NCBI RefSeq assembly: GCF_000499845.2
Contig: NC_023749.2
Coordinates: 32,589,837-32,653,836, forward strand
Direction: 5' to 3'
From: Phaseolus vulgaris
Taxonomy: Eukaryota; Streptophyta; Magnoliopsida; Fabales; Fabaceae
Length of the DNA: 64,000 nt
Shown here: piece by piece, positions 58,005 through 64,000 of the stretch
How the letters are laid out: each line of letters starts with the position of its first letter
Position numbering within the stretch: the stretch's first letter is position 1
The notes under the pieces: model-generated
What the model saw: only the letters and a program-made list of their open reading frames with translations
The model's database searches: none
Told to the model about the DNA's origin: nothing
Made by a program: the position numbers and the translations under genes

Positions 58005-58860
58005 TTTATTCCTACCTGTGAACAAAAATATAATATTTCTATTTTCAACAAAAATGAATCATTTAAACTTTAATAACCAAAACCAACCTTCCATTTTTTG
58101 TATATGTAAATTGCATCTATGGTCTCCTTCCCTTTGTATGCCAACAGGTAGGAAAATATATCGAGTAAGGTTTAGGGTGCAATAAAATCATAGGCCAACA
58201 AGGGTTATCTAAAAAATTGTTATCAATTTAAACAAAGGTTGACTATTTGGCCATGATTTTCTAATTAATACAAATGCCTTAATCATTTTCAATTCATCAC
58301 TGAAACTCTCAAACTGTTTAAGATTCACACACACTTACTTGGCTTAATTAGTCTAATTCCTTATTTCTTGTCATTCTCTGTTCCAACTAATCATCCTGTT
58401 TAATTTTCATGCACCAAAATCTCAACTAAATTTGAATATAGATTCAACACAATTCCTTGTCCAACCCGTGTCGATATCATTCCATTGTTCTAATCTTAAA
58501 CACAAAGTCTGATTAATAATTTCCCCACAATTCAAATTAATATTCAAATTCTCAAAATAACATCTAAAAATAAATTAAAAATAGAAAAACAAACTCAGCA
58601 AAATAAAATAAAACTAAAAAAATAAGCAAATTAAAAAAAAAACTGAAAAAAAATAACTAGAAAGATAAGATCATGTTTATTCTGCTTTTGCTCAATCATC
58701 ACTTCTTAGTAACTCATCCAACTTTGTGTTGAAATCATCATCTTCATCTACAATTTTAGATGGTCTTGGTTCATTTCCATCTGTTGGACCTGCACCCTAG
58801 AAAAATAATACTTGTCCACGGGCATGCAACATAAGCTCCAAACTAATCCGAAGGCATGCA
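57221..58860. other. AT-rich intergenic DNA with (TA)n(TG)n run
   Basis: No gene. A short TA run followed by TG repeats lies at about 57974-58004. The long stretch 57440-58680 has the look of non-coding retrotransposon sequence (CAACTCCCCCAACC, GTCCTCAAGCAAA), but I cannot assign it. Confidence 0.4.
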
Positions 58861-58879
58861 GGAGTTGGGTTGCCCTTGA

Positions 58880-59110
58880 GGAAGAGGTGTAGGAATATTG
58901 TCATACTGAAAGACTCTTGAGTGGGTTTCTCAATGGGACTGGACGTAGCCCTTGTTGAGGGGTGAACTAGTATAAATTTGGTGTCCATTTCTATCTTTAT
59001 ATTTATCTATTATTTGTTGGGCTTTGTGTTTGTTTGTTTCTCAGGTTTACTATTAGAGTTTGGGCTTCATTCAACCCCCCTTTTGAATCCAACTGCACCT
59101 TCAATATCGA
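58880..59110 (+). repeat. Fragment of a Sirevirus-type LTR
   Basis: GGGACTGGACGTAGCCCTTG, then GGTGAACTAGTATAAA, matches the distal part of the LTRs at 4164 and 9330 in the same order. It ends in a CAACCCCCC-rich stretch like theirs. It is a different subfamily and has no visible partner LTR or target-site duplication. Confidence 0.6.
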
Positions 59111-60100
59111 GGAACTGCGTGAGGCAATATGATTAGAATGGATTAGTTGAAATAGCTAGGTAGATCTCATCAGTTGATCCTAGTGCTCATGGATTCATCA
59201 GACATTCTCGTCAAACGGTCCTTTTTGGATATTACTGTCGTGTTTGGATTGAGGTGGGGATTTGTGGGGAGGGGAGGGAGTAGATTTGTGAGGATTAGAG
59301 ACGGTGTGTGAGGTTCTTTGAATTGAGGGATGATCGAGTGGATTTGTGAGTGATGTAATAGTTAGGAGAGAATTTAGAAATTATTTTAAAAGTGTAAAAT
59401 GTAAGTATACAAATTTATCCTTTTTATTAAAAAATATTTGAATAATGGATTCTGGTATATTTTTTTGTGTAGGTTTGAGTTAATTATTTTTTTCAAATAT
59501 ATAATATTCATAATTAATCTTATTTTGTAATAAAAAATTAAAAAAGTATAATAAAAATAATTTTGTGTTAAATTGAAATAAATTTATTAAATATATTAAA
59601 ATTTATGAAAATAATATTTATTATTATATACATTTTTATTTTATTAACTATATATGTTTTTTTATATTATAATTTAATTTTATTATTGTTATTATTTATA
59701 ATTATATGTTGTTATTAAATGTATAATTAAAAAAATTAAATTATTAAATAAATTTATCTAATATTTAATTTTGTATACTGTATATTGCATATATGTAATT
59801 ATATTAATAATTATAATAGTAATAAAATAATTAATATTATTAATAGTTTGAATAATTTATATATTTTAAAAATAATGTACAATTTAAACATAGTAACACG
59901 ATAAAATTCTCATATTTTCATAAATATTATGAAATATTGACTAACAATTTGAAAAAAAATTATTTTATTTTTTATGTATAATTTTTTTTTATTTCATTTG
60001 TATGCAATAAAAAAAGAAAAGAAAATAATAACTTTCGCTTATCATTAATAAACATTGGATGAACATGAAATATTCGGTGATATAACGAGACCAATTAATC
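59111..60100. other. AT-rich spacer, no gene seen
   Basis: A G-rich stretch at 59230-59350 (around TGGATTGAGGTGGGGATTTG) looks like one end of a MITE or MULE, but the other end was not found. From 59400 to 60050 the sequence is extremely AT-rich. Confidence 0.4.
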
Positions 60101-60111
60101 ATTACATTACT

Positions 60112-60363
60112 TTAAAGACACCATAACATGAAAACATCTTCATGAACCAGCTGCGAGAAGTTGCTCCCCCGAGGACACAACATGTGCACCCATGTGTAAT
60201 GAAGTAGTTTGTCATTCATAGTCAAACTACCTATGTTTCTTACATTTTGACCGTGCACATATTCTCTTGTCATGGTTAATAGGACCTGTTGACAATCAAA
60301 ATGTATGTCCTCAAGGATGGTACCAGAGGTTAACAATAGACCGTCATATTTCAGATTCGCCAC
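60112..60363 (-). pseudogene. Fragment of a plant transposon-type protein
   Basis: The minus-strand frame contains MNDKLLHYTWVHMLCPRGSN and EDVFMLWCL. It resembles a block (LLHYI...L-x-PRGSN...ED-x-x-MW) that I recall from large uncharacterised plant transposon-associated proteins. Only about 84 residues remain, with no start context or further exons visible. The surroundings up to 60740 show no other domain. Confidence 0.4.
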
Positions 60364-60748
60364 TTTAATCTAATCCCTATGTCTAATTATAATCTTGTGT
60401 GTGCCGATCTGAGTAGCAAGGTAACCCAGTGTTGTTAAATGAAGATTTGAGCAAAAAACTCTGACCATATCCTCATAATGTGGTAGTCTTATACTAAGAA
60501 AGTGCTGCAAGCCTTGGAAATTCAAATATTATTGAAACTGAAAGCCAGATGTGGCAAAAAAATAGGAAATCTAAGACTTTTGGTGGTATGACTAATCTAC
60601 CATGAAAATTTTCCTCAAATGCAATCATCTACGTTTCGTTTGAAAATATCGGAAATAATATGAAATGCCCTGCATCCTTTGTAGTGGGATCATAGGAACT
60701 TCATCATCATTTGGTCTGCCTTTACCCTTACCCTTATGATGTGAGTTA

Positions 60749-61765
60749 TGTTAGAATATATGGCCTTAAACAAGAGGGGGTTGAATTGTTTATAAAATAT
60801 TTTCGAAAACTTTGAAGGTATAATGAAAGCCAATGAAGAATCAGAGAGAAAGAAACTAAGGAAAGCAATGCACAAAGCTGTTTTAGTTCATTTCCAGAAA
60901 ATCAACCGGTTGTTTTTGCGATTCAGCCGGTTGTTTTTTATCAGCAGTTAATAAAAACAACTTAAAACAGATATATGTGAGATCAGGGAAAGAGAGAATC
61001 ACACAAACAGATTTATACTAGTTCACTCTTACACCAAGAGCTACATCCAGTTCCCAGAAACCACTGGGTATTCCACTAGGCAATCAAAACCAGATTACAA
61101 ACACCACACCCCAAAGTAGTGACCTTGAACCCCTCAAGAAACACACTACCTTTGGCAAACCACACCAAGAGTATTGATCTTAAACACCTCAAGAACACAC
61201 AACACTCTCTGGAAACACAAATATAGAAATACAGAAGATTGAGAAAGGATTACACCTGATCAAAGCACAACTGAAATGTATAAATTGCAATCATATTCCA
61301 CTCTCACTTGAAAATCCGAAGTTTGATGTGAATCTTGAAAACTTTAGATCAAATTTGTCAAACTGAATTCTCAAAACTGTTTCTTACCTTCCAAGAGCAT
61401 ATAACAAACTATATATACTTCCAAAGGTTGGTTAAAGACATTTAAAGCAGGAGCATATTCAGTTAGAAATCATTTAAGATATATTCATCAATCAAAATTG
61501 AATTCTGTTAGTATTTTCAAAGACACAATCGGTTGAAATCACGAAACAACCGATTGATTTGACAAAACAATAGGTTGTTTTTCACTTGGTTAGAAAAACA
61601 TCCAATTTCAAAGAGGTCTTAATTCACATCAGTTTTAGATTTAACAAGGGAGTGGATTACACTTTAATCTACCTAGATCCCACCCACACACAGCAACAAC
61701 TCCAGCCTTTCATCAAACATCTTGGATTTGGATTCTTTAAAGCTCTTGATCACTATTGATCAACA
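60749..61765 (-). mobile_element. Solo LTR of the Sirevirus family, reversed
   Basis: 1017 bp that, read on the minus strand, aligns end to end with the 9330-10466 LTR (TGTTGAT... to ...ATTCTAACA). It is flanked by the exact 5-bp duplication AGTTA (60744-60748 and 61766-61770). No internal retrotransposon DNA is next to it, so the body was lost by LTR-LTR recombination. It carries palindromic motif sets at 60903/60924 and 61526/61547/61568, all spaced 21 bp. Confidence 0.92.
61410..61418 (-). promoter_or_regulatory. Solo LTR TATA box
   Basis: TATATATAG on the minus strand, followed by TTTGTTAT, matches the position and flank of the TATA in the 3' LTR at 9816. It could drive minus-strand transcription toward 60.7 kb. 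Confidence 0.45.
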
Positions 61766-61770
61766 AGTTA

Positions 61771-62450
61771 ATTTTACGATTACACATTTTTATGGGTTTC
61801 ACTTTGTTTATGAGTTTTTTGTTTAACTAGAATATGGTGAGAAACGCAAAGAATATTCCCATTGGACACAAACTTAACCAAGTGGTTAAGTAAGTGTGAA
61901 GGTTCACTTATAGAGGGCAAAAAGAAAACAAAATTATACGATGTTGATGATGAGTAGGTGCAGAATTAAAAAGCATATAAGGGAAAGAAAGAAGATGAAA
62001 ACCGGATAGAAAAAGATGAACACAAGAACATAAAGGAATGGAAAAGTAAAAAGATGAAAGGAAACATAAGCTTAGGATGATGAAGGTGTGGCCACTCCAC
62101 TTGGAGGGAGAGGAGACTCCATGATGAGTGGTGAAGAGCTGTCACTTGAAGTGTAGAACACTCAAGATAAGACCAAAATTCTAGAAGACTCGGCCCACTA
62201 AACACTCTGACAGAGTTTATCTTTTACTCAAAATTCAATGTGTGAAAATACATGAGGCTAGACACCCTTTATATAGGAGAGAGTGACTTGGGGAGCAAGA
62301 GTGAGAGGGGTAGGGGAAAAATTTGTGAGAAACCTTCTAGAAGGTAGGTCAAAGAAACCCTAAACCTAAGTGCACATGTTATGAAAGGTGGGCTTGGCAC
62401 AAGCCCAATTTACTAAGTACTCCCTACTTTAGCTTATCCTTAAAAATTTT
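61771..62450 (+). repeat. Third copy of the 55.4-kb repeat
   Basis: It has the same orientation and word order as 55371-55960 (TTCCCATTGGACACAAACTTAA, split here by small changes; AAGTGGTTAAGTAAGTGTG; CCACTTGGAGGG). It extends to GGGCTTGGCACAAGCCC near 62391, matching GGGCTTGGTGCAGGCCC near 55890. The shared span is therefore nearly 600-700 bp. It starts directly after the solo LTR duplication, so the LTR inserted at or in the edge of this repeat. Confidence 0.7.
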
Positions 62451-64000
62451 AAATGATTCTCAACGTACAGGGAAATTGATTCTAGTAAAAAAAAAATCAA
62501 GAGAGACTCATTGCATCAAGTGATTTTACCTTCTTTTATTACTCTTCCTCAAGCACAAAAAAATAAACAACTCTAACAATAAACCAGCTCTCACTTTCAC
62601 TCCTTTTGGGCAGTGCAAAACCAACTCTCTTAATTTAAAGTTCACTCTATCTGAGCACAACAACAACAAGCACAACTCTCACAAAATCTAATTTTATTTA
62701 TACACTAACAAAGTTCACAGGTCTAGAACTTTTTTAAAAAAGTGGTCAAGATTCTCTTCTGCACCACTTTTACCAAGCACTGTGACCATTGTAAACAAGG
62801 AAACCTCATTCAAAACTGGCACCATTGTATTCTGAATGCATGCACAACTGCCCACCAATGTATTCATTGTGTTTAATATATTCAAAATGGATGCAAGGGT
62901 ATCAAAGTAAAATTGCATTGTGTCTATTGTGCTTATGTGTAATCAGTTTAAATCTTCTCATTTTTGTGAAGAGTACAAAAATGCCCCACCCGCTCCCCAT
63001 TCGCTTGAACACCCTCAAAAACACTAAACCAAACACACACTCCACCTGCTCGCCCCTCCCTCCTCCCTTATGATACCCAGAAACAAACAGACCATACAAG
63101 ACAAATGATATCAAAGCACTTGCCTATAAGCCATCAGACGATCATTGAAGATTGCTCGCATTAGACAATATTATCATCTTCTACTTGTCATATGAACTAC
63201 TACGTCAAGGAAATTTCCATACTAAACTTTTACATTCTTAGAATGTTTTGTGTTCCCAAATCTTATTTGATATTTCTAAATCCATAGAAAATACTTTTTT
63301 CAAATAAGATTAATGGTTAAATGATTATGTCAATGAAAAACACTTTCCATATTAATCATAAATTTTTTCAAATACAGTTGTGAAATCATAATTAAATTTA
63401 AACTTGTATTACAAAGGTTTTATATGAACTTTGCATTGATTGGAAAGCTTTGAAAAATAGAGCATGAACATTCTCAACATAAAAGAGTTTTTCAAAATAT
63501 GTTTAGTGGAAACATATCTAGGATAAAAGGTGATTAGGCGTCAACGTTCAAATTTTATATTAACTTGGAAAGTATTTGAAATATCATTTACAGTGAAATA
63601 TCATAGAAAAGAAAGTCTCAATAATTCAAGGAATTTATAAAAGATATTGTTTTAGTAATACCCATGATTTTTTTAATTATAATGTTCACTGATATTGATA
63701 TTGTTCTAAAAATTTGTTAGAGGAACATAAAGACGCATATAAAGTTAATAAACAAATTTTCCATATTCAAGGTCTGATAGGAAAGAGGTGAAGCTGATAA
63801 ATGATATTTATGCAGATCAAGAAAGAAGTAATATAAAGGAGATACGAATGAAGAAATTCAAAGATAAAGATTATTCAAAACGCAAATCAATGGTAAAACA
63901 CATTGAAGACACATAAACGAACTTTCCTATTTGAGCGTCTATCATGAAGAAGAAGATGAAGAGTAAAAATAAAGAAAGATTCAAGTTTATAGATGTTTAA
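62451..64000. repeat. Intergenic DNA with diverged copy of the 53.6-kb repeat
   Basis: 62451-63119 has no supported gene. From about 63120 to the window end the order of words follows 53640-54430 (see that entry), with many substitutions and indels. The copy runs off the edge of the window. Confidence 0.4.

Noticed and set aside
58797..58988. Minus-strand 63-residue frame near the LTR fragment
   Set aside because: It reads through non-coding LTR-like sequence and has no domain.

Overview
The window is plant nuclear DNA. It is AT-rich, has genes split by GT-AG introns, and is dominated by LTR retrotransposons, LINE remnants and MITEs. The host proteins look eudicot. The repeat style (Sirevirus LTRs carrying CAACCGGTTG palindromes, CACTA-type foldback MITEs) suggests a legume, perhaps a Phaseoleae bean. 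That placement is an inference, and no species is named.

Three host genes are supported, all on the minus strand. At 15.5-19.0 kb a four-exon gene encodes a 360-residue protein ending in a W-x-x-L motif and resembling the ATG8-interacting ATI3 family. At 25.5-30.9 kb an eight-exon gene encodes a probably plastid-targeted SAM-dependent methyltransferase. It includes a 21-base microexon, and one intron contains a broken Ty3/gypsy remnant. At 32.3-33.5 kb a two-exon gene encodes a bHLH transcription factor of the bHLH30/AIG1-like group.

Two large LTR retrotransposons have exact 5-bp target-site duplications. The first is a Sirevirus-like Ty1/copia element (4164-10466) with unequal LTRs and broken gag-pol. 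The second is a Tat-lineage Ty3/gypsy element (40676-53225) with two 949-bp LTRs about 1.6% different, broken gag-pol, a second RNase H domain, a tandem-repeat region, and a spliced antisense gene between pol and the 3' LTR. A solo LTR of the Sirevirus family lies in reverse at 60749-61765 with its own TSD.

Other repeats are LINE remnants (1.5-2.9 kb and 21.65-24.8 kb), CACTA-type palindromic MITEs (1.1 and 38.1 kb), a smaller MITE (14.3 kb), a copia LTR relic (13.1 kb), a roughly 370-bp-arm inverted repeat (55.4-56.8 kb) with a third copy at 61.8 kb, and several minisatellite arrays.

The most unusual signal is a short CAACCGRTTG-type palindrome. It recurs in pairs or triplets at exactly 21-bp spacing across the Sirevirus LTRs, gag, pol and 3' UTR, and again in the solo LTR. 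All exon boundaries, alignments and mutation counts were made by eye without database searches.
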